64,000 nucleotides of DNA from Bettongia penicillata ogilbyi (taxonomy: Eukaryota > Chordata > Mammalia > Diprotodontia > Potoroidae). The translations under genes were made by a program, and so were the position numbers. Shown here one piece after another: positions 1 through 12,075 of the stretch. The notes beneath the pieces are model-generated. The model saw nothing but the letters and a program-made list of their open reading frames with translations, had not been told where the DNA came from and searched no databases. Location: NCBI GenBank assembly GCA_023548195.1, contig JAJHZJ010000041.1, forward strand, positions 1,054,001 through 1,118,000, written 5' to 3'. Each line of letters begins with the position of its first letter. Position 1 is the stretch's first letter.

Positions 1-2188
1 CAATGGACCCATCTTCAATCTCCTTGATATCTCTTTACAGCAAGATTTCCTTACGTCTCCTTATTATGTATTCTATATACAAAAGGGCCTGAGTAAGAGA
101 AATGATGGGGAATGATTCCTAGATCTGGTGGTGATTATTTTATGCCCACAATAAAACGTAACTTTACATCTGTATCTAATCCTCTTACTGGATATAAGGA
201 GAATTCGGTCCTGTAAGTAGGTACAGCTGTCCATGAATTCAAGATAAATCATCACCATTCACTATTAAGTGTGGAAATGTCAGCCAGACAAGACAAATCA
301 TCCCTGCACATCACAGATAATTTTAAAAGGTCAGGCACAAGAAGAAAAAGAGTAATGAGACACACTGAAAACCCTCATCAACCTAACGAGATATATAAAA
401 CTCTCCCAAACCCACATTTGATGATACAATCAATTTCCAAAGAAAATGCTGCTGATTATACTGAAGAGAAAATGGAATGAGTATGTCAATAGGGACAAAC
501 AAATGAACAAAAACCAAATTAAAAAAACACCAAACTTCTTTGATTTTAAATACACAGGAAAGAAGGAATCCTCTTAGGGTAAACCACAAAAAGAAATTCT
601 ATCTTACAAAAATGAATTAAAATCTAACAGGTGGGCTTGCATCTAAATTAGTAAAATTCTTTTAGCATTAAGAAAGCATTTGGAGCTCATACTTATTGCA
701 CACCTATTAGATACATAAACATTTGGCACTCACACACTCACTAGGGATGTTTTGGTATTGAGTGAATAGCAGAAAAGAGACCAGGGAGAAAGTAGTACCC
801 AAATGTAGGATAATACATTTTGCTTCTTAGAAGAGGCATCTTGGGGATCTGCTCCTAATCTACTGCAAATGCTTTTCTCACCTTTTTCTACTTGAAAAGT
901 GGAGAGTAGTATTTGTCACCTGCCCACTTAACATTGGTGTGTTTAATAAAACAATGCTCCCAACCCACGCCTTGCCCGGTCCCCTAAAAGGTTTTTTTTT
1001 TTCTTTCAAAAACTGTGGAAATCTTTCATTCCTATGAATGTATAGAATAGATACATTTCAAGCACATAAAAGCTAATTTTGCCCAATTAGATAAAGGTCT
1101 TACCTCAGCTAGGTTTAGAAGTCAAGAATTAAATTTTTAAAAATACTTTAATGTTCTGATTTTTTAATAAAGTAATCCTTTATTTTTTTCTATTTTAAAA
1201 TTATTTTCAAAGTAATCCTTTAAATTGAAACTTTCTGCTAACTGATTACAGTCAGTACAGTTCCACCTAGACTTATTAATACTACATTTCACAATAGGTT
1301 TCATTTGCCTTTATAGTTCAAATACTCATGACATATTGCAATGAACTTTATTCTCAGATCTAGGTCTATGATACATTCTTGGCATGGGTGATGTGTTGTA
1401 ATCTCTCTTCCTGTAACTTTCCATTTATGAAATGAGGGCATGAGAGCCCAGAGCTAACACTGATGTGCAACGCATGGGGAAAGTATAGTATGCTGGGACT
1501 GATCACGTGGCATTCTCTTCCATGGGAAACATCCCGCTGTTAACATTGTCTTATACGTGTAAGAATGGAGGGCCTGACGTTGCCTTAAAGGGTCAGCTCC
1601 ATAGTCTAAGTAGCTCTGGGCATGACTTGTGCATATAGTAAGGATAAGTTAGGCATAAAACTGACTCTACCCTGGAAGCTAGATCATGTCAAGAGCAACA
1701 AAAGAGGTTCAGCCTGTTCTGGTGGGACAAGTTACCCTTCCTCTTGCCTCACCCATGTAAGAAATGATAGGTACCAGTAGCAGGAGATGAATGAAAATCT
1801 AAAAGCAACACAAACACATAAACTATGATTAGCAAGCTGTACTAAATATAGAACATGTTGATTAAAAGCTCTTCAAAAGTTTAGAGCTTTGTAAGAAGGG
1901 TGGATTCAGTGACTTCCTTCATGCTACTGTAACCAAGTTCTAGTTCTCTGTTCTAGTCTTCTATGGATTTCAGTAACTTCTCCAAAGTAAAAATTCACAT
2001 ACGTGTCCCTGATGCAAAGGTGAACCAAAGTGAACCAAAGCTTACATTGGGATCATTGAGTCACTCAACCTTGGAGTTAAGATAGGACTTTAGAGGCCAT
2101 GTCATGCTTTCTCCTTAAGAATCCTCAGTAGTTTCTGGCTGCTTTTAGAATAGACTTGGCATTTAAAGGACTCTAGAAAACTTTTACA
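1..2188. other. Unassigned intronic sequence
   Basis: AT-rich, with no exon and no repeat I can name. Contains a short tandem doublet at about 2021-2039 (gtgaaccaaa twice). Open frames at 73-589 are short and unlike known proteins. Confidence 0.6.
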
Positions 2189-2418
2189 GGGCAGCTAGGT
2201 GGCATGGTAAATAGAGTGCCAGTTCGGGAATCAGCAAGACCTGAATTCAGATCTAGCCTCAGACACTTACTAGCTGTGTGACCCTAGGTAAGTCACTTAA
2301 TGCTGTTTCCTCATCTGTAAAATGAAGTGGAGAAGCAAATGGCAAACTACTCCAATATCTTTGCCAAGAAAAACCCAAATGGGGTCATGAAGAGTCAGAC
2401 GTGACTGAACAACAACAG
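2189..2418 (+). mobile_element. Marsupial tRNA-derived SINE (WSINE/MAR1-like), near full length
   Basis: Head 'gggcagctaggtggcatggt', B-box-like 'gaattcagat', core 'cactta-ctagctgtgtgacc', 'tcatctgtaaaatgaagtgg', and tail 'agagtcagacgtgactgaac' plus a (AAC)n-like end. This is the best reference copy of the family here. Polymerase III boxes make it an RNA-derived element, not a tRNA gene. Confidence 0.9.
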
Positions 2419-2539
2419 AGCTTGCTTTTCCTGACTTAATTTACCTTATGCCCTTTCACTAACTATATTCCAGCTAGGTTGGCTTACTCACACCTGTCTG
2501 AACGCATTGATTCTTTTTCTACCTCTATACTACGCAGCT

Positions 2540-2755
2540 AAGTTCAAACTCAGTCTTGCATATTTACTAGCTGTGTGATCCTGGGCAAGTCACTTAACTT
2601 CTGTTTGCCTCAGCTTCTACTATATAAAATAGGAATAAAAATAATAACAGAACTTTCCTCCCTGGGTTGTTGTAAGGATCAAATGAGATGACATTTGTAA
2701 ATTTAGCACAGAGGCTATCTCAGGGTAGACATTTAATAATGCTTCTTCCTCCTCT
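2540..2755 (+). mobile_element. MIR-type SINE
   Basis: 'tgtgatcctgggcaagtcac', 'gttgttgtaaggatcaaatg' and a decayed 'aataatgctt' end. Confidence 0.78.
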
Positions 2756-2759
2756 CTTT

Positions 2760-3160
2760 CCAACAAGATCGGAGTTCAAGTTACAGACAGTTATACAGAT
2801 AGTTGCATTTCCAACCATTTCTATAGGAGAGTATTAGCTCTGATATTTTTCCATAAGCAATATGGAAAATATACCTGGTCTCTTGGACAATGTTGCCAAC
2901 AAGCACTTTCTGCTCTTATTGATGCTTCATCAGTTTATAGACAGGAAAGGAAATTCAAATCCATTCATTTTATTACCAGTCTGGTAAAAATTTTGGGATG
3001 GGAGAGAAAACATTGATTCCTGGTTAAAGCTAAGCTGTGGATTTATCTATAGATTTCAATTTCCCATTAATCTCCAGATCCCATGTCAAAGGCTATCAGA
3101 TCTCAGGTAGAAGTAATAATTTGATCATAGATTTAAACCTGGGGTTGTGGGATGGAATCA
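2760..3160. other. Unassigned intronic sequence
   Basis: Nothing recognisable between two MIR copies. Confidence 0.5.
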
Positions 3161-3164
3161 CAAA

Positions 3165-3310
3165 TGCTATCTAGTCCAAACTTCTCATTCTGCAGATGAG
3201 GAAATGTGAGGTTCATAGAAATAAAATGACTTGTCTAAGGTCTCACAAATAGAGGCAGCAGACTGGGATTTGAACCCAGGTCCAAATTCAGTGCTTCTTT
3301 CATGACAGTA
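3165..3310 (-). mobile_element. MIR-type SINE
   Basis: Complement pattern: 'ctgcagatgaggaaatgtga', 'gacttgtctaaggtctcaca', 'gggatttgaacccaggtcca'. Confidence 0.78.
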
Positions 3311-3922
3311 TGAACTTGCAAAAATTCTACCTGAAGAGATCATCTTTCTATTTATTGGCAAGCTTCATTTCCTGGGAAGATGATTTTCAGAAGACTTACT
3401 CTGAACTTCCCAACTTCGCAACTTCCCAACTTCCAACCCAACTTCTTGGCTAGTTTGTATTTCTATGATATTTTAAGATTTACAACATGCTTTCCTCATA
3501 GTTGTATATTTTTAAATCCTCTTTTATGGGAGACTATATTCATACATATACATACATAAGAGTATATATGTGTATATATATGTATATTATATATATGTAT
3601 ATGCACATACTTATACAAAGATATATCCCAGAGATTTTTTACCTGACAGTTTAACATGTTCAAACTGTGTGCTGGTTAGTCAGTGGAATACAAGCTTAGT
3701 AAGAGCAAAGAGCCTGGTGTTGGGAGGAGGAAGACGATGTCATGCATACTGTGGCTTTGGGGGATATGCCAAAGACCACTTCTTTGAGGTCTGCAGTCAC
3801 AGCAAGGAGAAACTTGTTCTGCTGACTCACATGCTACAGCCCCAGCAATTAGCTAGAGGAGATCTATGTTAAAAAAAGCAATTCTCCCTGATGTTTCTTT
3901 AAAATAGTCAAGAGATGAACCT
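3311..3922. other. Unassigned intronic sequence with simple repeats
   Basis: Holds a short CAACTTCC-type tandem run (about 3407-3443) and the AT microsatellite at 3536. The 100-codon frame from 3570 starts inside that microsatellite and is not convincing. Confidence 0.5.
3536..3615. repeat. AT/GT-rich microsatellite
   Basis: Imperfect TATA/CATA/TGTA run. Confidence 0.8.
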
Positions 3923-4706
3923 CTGATGCCGAAATGGTGGAGTGAGGAAGGGACTTTTTGAAACCCTTTCAAGTCCCCCTCCAAACAAACTAGAAAACTG
4001 TCTCAGAATTGGTCTAGGAGCAGGGAAACAGCTTACTAGCCTGACAGGAAATGTCTGTCTCACTGGTGTGGGTGGGGGAGCAGGTCCAAGAGCAGCAGCA
4101 GCCAGCCTCACAGCAAGGGACTTGCAGCAGGGCTCCAAGCCTTGGGCAATCCACCATAGAGGCCCTGCCCTTCTGCAAACCAGCACCCCCTAGACACGTG
4201 AGCAGTCTGTGCAGCACAGCAAGGTCCCAGCCCAGCAACCCCAGCACAAGCCACTAGGGAGGTCCTGACTCCATTGCTGACCAGGAGTAAAGCTCTGTCC
4301 TGGGGCTGGCCAACAAGAAGACTTTTCCCCAGGGGCCTACCAATAGAGAGACCCTGTTTCCAAAGCAACCCAGCAGCAGGGTTCCACCCCTGAGACAGAC
4401 CAGCAACAAGACCTTTCCTCCAGGGTCAGACACAAGAAAGACTGTTACCATAGCAACCCAGCCCCACCCCACCCCCACCCCCCTAGAGCAGGCCAACAGC
4501 TAAACCCCAAGTCAAGGGAGGCCAGCAGGGAGGTCTCCTTCCTAAGTGGTACAAGCCATAAGGGAATCCTACACTCCAGAAAAAGCAAGCAGTTAAGCTC
4601 TGAAGTCCAGTGAAAGCCAGCAGTAAGACACAGGGTGCCAGCATAAAAAGCTTGGGGCACTGTAGACCAGAGCTCAACTCTTACATAAAAACACCAAGTC
4701 ACAAAA

Positions 4707-5674
4707 AATGTAGAAAAAATAAGCAAAAAAACAACAAAAAAAATATAACTTGACTATAGAAAGTTATTACGGTGATAGGGAGGATCAAGGCATAAACTTA
4801 GAAGACACTGCAGACCCCAAAAGAATTCTTGAAAGAGTTTTAAAAGGATTTTTAAATGCAAATTAGAGAAAAAGAAAAATTGGGAAAAGAAATGAAAGTA
4901 ATGCAAGAAATTCATGGGGAAAAAAAGAGTTAATAGCATGGGAAAAGATATACAAAAATTTAGAGAAAATAACTCTCCCCAAAATAAAATTGACCAAATG
5001 AAAAAGTACAAAAACTCACTAAAGAAAATGATTCCTTAAAAATTTAACTGAACTGAAAACTAATGACTATATGAGAAATCAAAATACAATAAAGTAAAAT
5101 CAAAAAAGTTTAAAAAAGAAAGAAAATATGAAATTTCTTATTGGAAAAACAACTGACAGAAAATAGATCCAGGAAAAATAATATAAGAATTATTTTACCT
5201 CAAAGCCATAGTAAAAAAAAAAAATCCTGGATAACATCTTTCAGGAAATTATCAAAGAAAGCTGCTCTGATATCCTAGAACCTGAGGACAAAATAGGTAT
5301 TCAAAGAATCCACACATCACCATCTGAAAGAGAAACCAAAATGGAAACTCCCAGGAACATCATGGCCAATTTTCAGAGCTCACAGATCAAGGAGAAAGTG
5401 TTACAAGCAGTCAAAAAGAAACAGTTCAAATACCATGGAGCTTCAGTCAGGATTACACAGGATTTGGCAGCTTCCATGTTAAAGAAATGGAGGGCTTGGA
5501 ATATGATATACCAGAAGGCAAAGGAGTTGGGATTGTAACCAAGAATCACCTACCTAGAAAAATTAAATATAGTCTTTTTTTGGGGGAAAATGGATATTTA
5601 ACAAAATAGAGGACTTTCAAGCATTTCTAAATAAAAGACTAGAGATGAATAAAAAATCTGACTTCCAAATATAA
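4707..5674 (+). pseudogene. L1 ORF1 remnant
   Basis: The start codon is followed at once by a stop (atgtag). The middle of the coiled coil is frameshifted and A-rich. The C-terminal domain survives as an open stretch at 5341-5538 reading METPRNIMANF and ITQDLAASMLKKWRAWN, directly alignable with HAL1 ORF1 residues about 257-321. The frame ends SDFQI-stop at 5674, matching the HAL1 end FDFQTQE-stop. Confidence 0.88.
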
Positions 5675-6330
5675 GAATGGAGAGAAAAAATAAAAAAAGT
5701 AAAAAGGAAACAAGAGAAAAATGTAGGAAATTCAATAAGGTTAAACTGTTCATGTTTTTATATGACAAGATAATATTTGCAACTCATAATAATTTGATTG
5801 CTGTAAGAGAAATCATAAGTATTATATGTAGACAGAGGGTGTGAACATAAGGTGACTTTGATGATACCAAAAAAATCAAAAAAAAGGGATGAGAAAGAAA
5901 ATTACACTAGAAGAAGAAGGAAAGGGAGGTTGAATGGGTAAATTATTCCCCATAAAAGAGACATGAAAGAGCCATTATAATGGAAGGGAAAATGGGGGTG
6001 GGGTAGAGTGGCAGGCAAAACTTAAACTTTACTCTCATCAAAGAAGGCTGAAAGAAGAAATTACACATGTAATTGGATATAAAAATCTATCTTACCCTAT
6101 AAAGAAAAAAGGGATGGGAATAAAAGAAGGGGGACAGGGACTGATAAAAAGGAGGGTATGTTGGGGAAGGTGGTAATCAGAAGTAAAACACTTATGAGGA
6201 AGGAAAGTATGGGATGTAAGGGGTGGGGATAAACAAATGACAAATAGCATGGAGGGAAATACATGGTGAATTACCATAAGTATAATTGTGAATGGGATGA
6301 ACCCACCCATAAAATGAAGTGGATAGCGGA
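5675..6330 (+). other. L1 inter-ORF spacer, purine-rich
   Basis: Noncoding purine-rich DNA between ORF1 and the endonuclease region. Pieces such as AATCTATCTTACC and GGTAATCAGAAGTAAAACAC resemble stretches downstream of ORF1 in the HAL1 and in the fragment at 63740-64000. It is the reference for locating the HAL1 deletion. Confidence 0.7.
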
Positions 6331-6359
6331 ATGGATTTGAAACCAGAATACTACAATAT

Positions 6360-8000
6360 GTTCTTTACAAGAAACACATCTTGTAAAACAGTAGAGAGAT
6401 ACATACAGGATAAAAGTTAGGGGCTGGAGCAGAATCTATTATGCTTTAGGTAAAGCAACAGTAGCAATCATGATCCCAGACAAAATAAAGGCAAAAATAG
6501 ATCTAATTAAAAGACATAAAGAAGGAAACCATACCTTGCTCGAAGGCACCATAGACAATAAAGTCATATCAATACTAAATATATATACAATAAATGGTAT
6601 AGCTCCTACACTTTTGAAGGAGAAGTTGAATGAGTTACAGGAGGAAATGGATAATCAAACTATATTAGTGGGGGACCTCTACTTTCTCCTCTCAGAACAA
6701 GATAAATCTAACCCCAAAACAGGCGAAGTTAAGGAGGTGAATAAAATTCTGGAAAGGTTAGATATGATAGATCTCTGCAGAAAATCGTATGGGAATACAA
6801 ATGAATCTATCTTTTTCTCAGCAGAACATGGTACCTACACAAAAACTGGCCATGTATTAGGACAAAACCTCACAAATAAATGCCAAAAAGCCAAGTAGTA
6901 AATGCACCCTTTTCAGATCATAATGCAATAAGTACATTCAATAATGGGCAATGGAAAGAGAGATTAAAAATTAACTAGAAATTAAATTATCCAATTCTAA
7001 AAAACAAATGGGTCAAAACAAATTATAGAAACAATTAATAATTTCATTACAGAAAATGACAATATACCAAAATTTATGGGATGCACCCAAAGTCGGACTT
7101 AGAGAAAAATTTATATCTCAAATTGCTTATATCAAAAAACAGAGGAAAAAGCAGATCAATAAATTGGGTATGCAACTAAAAGAAAGCAAACTAGAAAAAG
7201 AACAAATTAAAAATCCCCAATTAAACACCAAATTGGAAATCCTAAAAATCAAAGAAGAGATTAATAAAATTGAAAGTAAGAAAACCATTGAACTAGTAAA
7301 TAAAAATAGAAGTTGGTTTTATGAAAAAACCAATAAAATAGATAAACTATTGGTTGATTTCATTTTTAAAAAGGAAAGAAGAAAACCAAATCACTGTCAT
7401 CAAAAACGAAAGGGGTGAATTCACAACCAATGAAGAATTAAAGATAATTGTGACGAGCTATTTTGCCCAATTATATGCCAATAAATTTGATAAACTAAGT
7501 GAAATGGATAAATATCTACTAAAATATAAATTACTGAGATTAACAGAAGAAAAAAAAGACTTAAATAATCCCATCTTAGAAAAAGAAATTGAGCAAGTCA
7601 TCAATGAACCTCTTAAGAAAAAACCCACAGGAACAGATGAATTCACCAGTGAATTTTACCAAACATTTTAAAAAATAATGAATCCAAATACTATATAAAC
7701 TATTTGGAAAAATAGGCAAAGAAGGAGTCCTACCAAATTTCTTTTATGACACAAATATGGTGCTGATGCCTAATATAGGAATAGACAAAATAAAGAAAGA
7801 AAATTATAGGCCAATTTCCCTAATGAATTTTAAAAATTGATGCAAAAATTTTAAATAAGATATTAGCAAAAAAGATTACAGCAACTTATCATGAGAATAA
7901 TATACTTTGATCAGTTAGGATTTATACCAGGAATACAGGGCTAGTTCAATATTAGGAAAACTATCAGCATAACTGATCATACCAACAACAAAATCTGCTA
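6360..8000 (+). pseudogene. L1 ORF2 remnant, endonuclease and N-terminal RT region
   Basis: Open pieces at 6470-6898, 7056-7418 and 7354-7671. The first has endonuclease features: NIYTINGIAPTLLKEKLNEL, then ILVGDLYFLLS where the active-site GDFN would be expected, then a TGHVLG end. The third carries the entry to the RT fingers ([20 protein letters not shown]), and further on NYRPISLMN is legible. Stops and frameshifts separate the pieces. Confidence 0.88.
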
Positions 8001-9151
8001 CTGGCTAAGAAGTGGAGTGGTAGATCAGTGGAATAAATTAGGTAAAAATTACATTATAGTAAGTGACCATAGTAATCTAGTGTATGATAGACCCCAAAAT
8101 CCAAGATTGGAACAAAAACTTTATTATTTGACAAAAACTGCTGAAAAAACTGGAAAACTGTATGGTAGAAACTAGGTATAGACCAGTATCTCACGCTATA
8201 TACCAAGAAAAGGTCAAAATGGGTGCACGATTTATACGCAATAGGTGATACTATAAGCAAATTAAGAGAGCACAGAATAGTTTTATCTGTCAGATTTATG
8301 GCTAAGGGAAGAATCTAGGATCCAAAAAGATATAGAGAGCATTGCAAAATGTAAAAGATAATTTCAATTATATAAAATGAAAAAGTTTTTGCACAAACAA
8401 AACCAACATAACCAAAAAACTGGGGGAAAACATCTGCAACAAGTATCTCTGATAAAAGCCTCATTACTCAATCACATTGAGAATTGAACTATAAAAATAC
8501 AAGTCATTCCCCAACTGATAAATGGTCAAGAGATACAAATGGGAAGTTTTCAGACAAAGAAATCAAAACTATTTGTAGTTATGTGAAAAAATGCTCTAAA
8601 CCACTATTGATCAGAGAACTGCCAATTAAAACAACTCCGAGGTACCACCTCACACCAATCAGAGTAGCTAATATGACAAAAGAAAGGGAAATGTCGGATG
8701 TTGGAGGGGATGAGGGAAAACTTGGATACTAATGCACTGTTAGTGTAGTTGTGAACTGATCCAACCATTCTGGGGAACAATTTGGAACTATGCCCAAAGG
8801 GCTACAAAACTGTGAATACTTTTGATCAAGCAATACAACTGCTAAGTCCATATCCCAAAATCATCTTAAAAAAGGGAGATGGACCCATTTGTACAAAAAT
8901 ATTTATAACAGCTCTTTTTGTGTTGTCTAAGAATTGGAAATTAAAGGGATGCCTATCAACTGGGGAATGGCTAAACAAGCTGTGGTATATAATTGTAATT
9001 GAATATTATTTTGCTGTAAAAAATGACGAGCAGGATGATTTCAGAAAAAAAAATTTGGGAAGATTTACATGAACTGATGCATGAAGACGTGAACAGAAGC
9101 AGGAGAATGCTGTACAAAGTAACAGCAATACAGTTCAATGAAGAATTGTAA
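8000..9151 (+). pseudogene. L1 ORF2 remnant, C-terminal region
   Basis: Begins at wording equivalent to 'rsvewin', well downstream of the RT catalytic core, so the core is missing. Open pieces at 8484-8732 (DKWSRDTNGKFSDKEIKTI, YVKKCSKPLLIRELPIKTTP) and 8782-9072 (TKIFITALFVLSKNWKLKG, GEWLNKLWYIIVIEYYFAVK). The frame closes with a stop at 9149-9151. Confidence 0.88.
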
Positions 9152-9350
9152 ATGACAGCTTTTCTCAGCAATACAATGATCTAAGACAATCCCAAAGGAC
9201 TAACGATGAAACTTACTATCTACCTCCAGAGAAAAAACCTGATATTGATTCAACACAGACTGAAGCATGCTATTTTTCACTTTTTTTCATTTTTTTTCTT
9301 TTGAGTCTTATACGAAATGACTATTATGGAAATGTTTTACATAATTGAAA
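9152..9350 (+). mobile_element. L1 3' UTR, incomplete
   Basis: Continues the L1 with the typical post-ORF2 text (cagcaatacaatgatctaag, then a T-rich stretch and atgactattatggaaatg). The final G-rich block and tail of intact 3' UTRs are absent. Confidence 0.75.
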
Positions 9351-9911
9351 GAAAAAGTATTCAGAGTTTCCAGTAGATTTTCTGCAGCACAAATCTATTG
9401 CTGTCCAAATTAATAAGGACTACTTGATGTTATTTGCCATATATGGTGGAAATAATGTATCTGCAAAATACTGTAAATATTGTTCTGAGTTACCCCTAGA
9501 GCATGATAATTAAGGGGTAGCAAACTTGCTTAAATGCAGGCTTGGACTGGGCTCTGAGACCTGTTGTTTAAGAGCAACAGAATGCTTAAATACACTATAA
9601 AAAGTTTTGGGGAAGAGAGAACATGACTTTCTTTTCTTCTCTGTGTTTTATAGAATATGACATGGAGAATTAGCACAAAAAAAATGGAATGAAATCATCA
9701 AGAATGTGAGGAGAGATGAGGACTGGGGCTAGCCAGGATGCAGAATCTGGCACCTATGTCCCTTATCTTCCTTCTGTTCTGCCCTCAGCTTCATTTGCAA
9801 AGGATCTCTTTGGGGTCTTAGACTTTCACACTCAGTGGGGTCTTTTTTAGGCAGTAGAGTCCCTGAAATCAGTTTGCATTCTGCCCTCTGAGTAGCTGGT
9901 AGAAGTAAACA
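9351..9911. other. Unassigned intronic sequence
   Basis: No exon seen; ends against the interspersed repeat at 9912. Confidence 0.5.
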
Positions 9912-10330
9912 TCGTATCCATCCTTTGTTTTCAAAGAGGAACAATGACATAATCTGATGGATGAAGTTTTGACTGGATGTAAGTGAGGCAGAGTTGTACA
10001 AAGTTGTGAACTTCACTCTCTCTTCCAGAGTCATCAAAGTCCAGTGGCACAAGATGAGTGCCAATGATGCGATGGATGAGATGACCTTGGGGGTCTTTGA
10101 TGCCTGATCAAGTTCTAAGCATTTCCCAGCACCTGCTTCAGCTGCCTTCATGGACATTGGAACAAATTGTTCTCATCAGGGAAGTCATCACATGATTAGG
10201 CATTCCCCTAACTCACCGATGCCTGTTGGTTACTACATGAATGAGTCTGTGACTCACAGTTCTGAGTGGATGCTGACCCACAAAGTGCTTCAATATGGAA
10301 TTTGCTTTTATGCAGGGTGGAGGGACAAAG
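9912..10330 (-). mobile_element. Marsupial interspersed repeat carrying the composite-SINE domain
   Basis: 9912-10060 is the complement of the second domain ('atcctttgttttcaaagagg', 'taagtgaggcagagttgtac', 'ctctcttccagagtcatcaa'). 10060-10330 extends it with sequence ('gccttcatggacattggaac', 'caaagtgcttcaatatggaa') not seen in the shorter copies. No coding capacity; the open frame across it is fortuitous. Confidence 0.55.
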
Positions 10331-10944
10331 CAGGAAAGGAGACAGAGGCATTGTATGTAGGGCTTATGGGTGTTACAATAAAAATATAAATGAGAAACTA
10401 AGGTATAGGGTAAAGATTATGGGCAAATGGAGTATTTAGTATTATGGAGTGTTTATGGCATATAATATGCAAATTAATTAAAATAGCATGTAAACAAAGC
10501 AGAGGGAGAAGTAAATGCCAATTCTTCTAAATTTCTATTTAGTCCAGTATAGTCATTTACTACTAGAAAACGATTTTTAAGTATTCTATATACTTAAATT
10601 AGGAAAAAGTTATTAGAGGAAAAAAAAATCTCAAAAAAAAGTCCTAGGTAGTGGACCGTCAGATTGCATGGAATGTCTTCTTTTTCTCAGCTTCAGGAGT
10701 CTCTGATGAGATACCTGCTAATGCCTAGGTCTTGTTGCTGTTACTTAAACAAAAAAAGCAGCCACAATCTTTGTGTCTTTGCATTTCTTCTTATACAGAA
10801 AGTAGCTATTCTTCATTTCAAGGCATTAGCTATTGGGCTAGCCTCAACTCGACTCTTTCTTATAAGTTCTTAACTAAATAATTAGTTATTGCAATGCAAG
10901 CTTTGGGGGTAAATAAGAAAGGCTCTCCCTCTGTAACATCATAA
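10331..10944. other. Unassigned intronic sequence
   Basis: AT-rich, A runs at 10620-10640; nothing recognisable. Confidence 0.5.
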
Positions 10945-11078
10945 ATCCTAATATTGGCTGGAAGGGATCTAATAGGTCACTTAGTTGAACTCCCTTAGAG
11001 ATAAAGAAACAGGTCTAAAGATAAAGTAAGTTACCTAAGGTCACCAAGAACTAGGATCTATACTCAGGTGCTCACACT
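10945..11078 (-). mobile_element. MIR-type SINE, diverged
   Basis: 'agataaagaaacaggtctaa' and 'agttacctaaggtcaccaag'; interrupted on the right by the SINE at 11082. Confidence 0.55.
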
Positions 11079-11081
11079 CCA

Positions 11082-11321
11082 CTCTAGGTGGCACAGTGGC
11101 TAGAGAGCCAGGCCTAGAATCAGGAAGACTCTTCTTGAGTTCAAATCTATCCTCACACATCTACTATACCTATGACCCTGGGAAAGTTACTTAACTCCAT
11201 TTGCCTCAGTTTCCCCATCTGTAAAATAAGCTGAAGAAGGAAATGGCAACCCACTCTAGCATCTCTGCCAAGAAAATCCCAAATGAGGTTGTGGAGATTT
11301 GGACAAGATTGAGGAACAACT
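11082..11321 (+). mobile_element. Marsupial tRNA-derived SINE
   Basis: Same layout as the copy at 2189: 'ctaggtggcacagtggctag', core, and tail ending 'gaggaacaac'. Confidence 0.87.
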
Positions 11322-11489
11322 CACATTTCAAATCCAGTGATCTATAACATACTGCCTTTTGTGTGGGTGCACAACACCAAAACAAACAAAAATCACCTTG
11401 CTAAGCTTCATGTCTGGTCCTCATTTGTTAGAAGAACATCTGGTCCTCATTTGTGTTAAAAGAAAATAAAATGAAAAACATAGCTCAAA

Positions 11490-12075
11490 ACAAAAACAAA
11501 TGGCTAATATTTATATATCATCTTTGAGTTCTCCAAAGTACTTAATATACTTTTTTATCTTATATCTATTTTTATCTTATATTTTATCTTATTTTTATCT
11601 TATTATTACCTTATCTCATAACAAACCTATGAAATAGGTGTTATTAGTACCTGCATTATATAGATAAGGAAACAGAAGTTATAAAATCACGATGATGACA
11701 ACAGGTAACATTTATATGGTACTTACTCTAAGTGACTTGTCCAAGGCCACACAGTTAGTAAAAGTCTATTGTTCAGTCATGTACAACTCTTTGTGACCCT
11801 TTTTGGGGTTTTCTTGGCAAAGATACTGGAGTGATTTGCCATTTCCTTCTCCAGCTCATTTTACAGATGAAGAAACTGAGGCAAACAAGATTAAATGAGT
11901 TGCTCAGGATCACATAGGAAGTAGGTGTCTGAGGCCAAATTTGAACTCAGATCTCCCTGACTCCACATCCAGTGCTCTCTCCACTGTGCCATCTACTAAG
12001 AGTCTGAAGCAAGATTCAAACTCAAGCCTTCCTTGGTTCTAAGTTCAGCAGTCTGTCAACCAGAACACTTCACTG
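11490..12075 (-). mobile_element. MIR/Ther-type SINE, split by the SINE at 11766-11996
   Basis: Left part: 'tttatatatcatctttgagt', a local TTATCTTAT expansion, 'gaaataggtgttattagtac', 'ttgtccaaggccacacagtt'. Right part: 'agattcaaactcaagccttc'. Confidence 0.72.
11766..11996 (-). mobile_element. Marsupial tRNA-derived SINE, inserted in an older MIR-type copy
   Basis: Complement of the SINE from 'tgttcagtcatgtacaactc' (tail) to 'ctctccactgtgccatctac' (head). The MIR-type element resumes at about 11997. Flanks AAAAGTCT and AAGAGTCT look like a slightly diverged target duplication. Confidence 0.87.

Larger units (their letters stand above)
3923..9350 (+). mobile_element. L1 (LINE-1) element, decayed, with internal ORF2 deletion
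   Basis: 5' UTR begins near GCCGAAATGGTGGAGTGAGG, the decayed counterpart of the HAL1 5' end. It continues with repetitive GC-richer UTR to about 4700, ORF1 remains (4707-5674), a purine-rich inter-ORF spacer (to about 6330), endonuclease and early RT parts of ORF2 (about 6360-8000), the ORF2 C-terminus (about 8000-9151) and part of the 3' UTR to about 9350. All frames carry stops. Roughly 1.5-2 kb of ORF2 is missing at about 8000. Confidence 0.9.

Noticed and set aside
2189..2418. tRNA gene call from polymerase III-like boxes in SINEs
   Set aside because: The heads do not fold as full tRNAs and are joined to SINE bodies; many dispersed copies.
3923..9350. Active full-length L1
   Set aside because: Stop right after the ORF1 start, multiple frameshifts, and deletion of the RT core.
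9729..10157. 142-codon minus-strand frame
   Set aside because: Lies in and beside an interspersed repeat whose other copies are not open.
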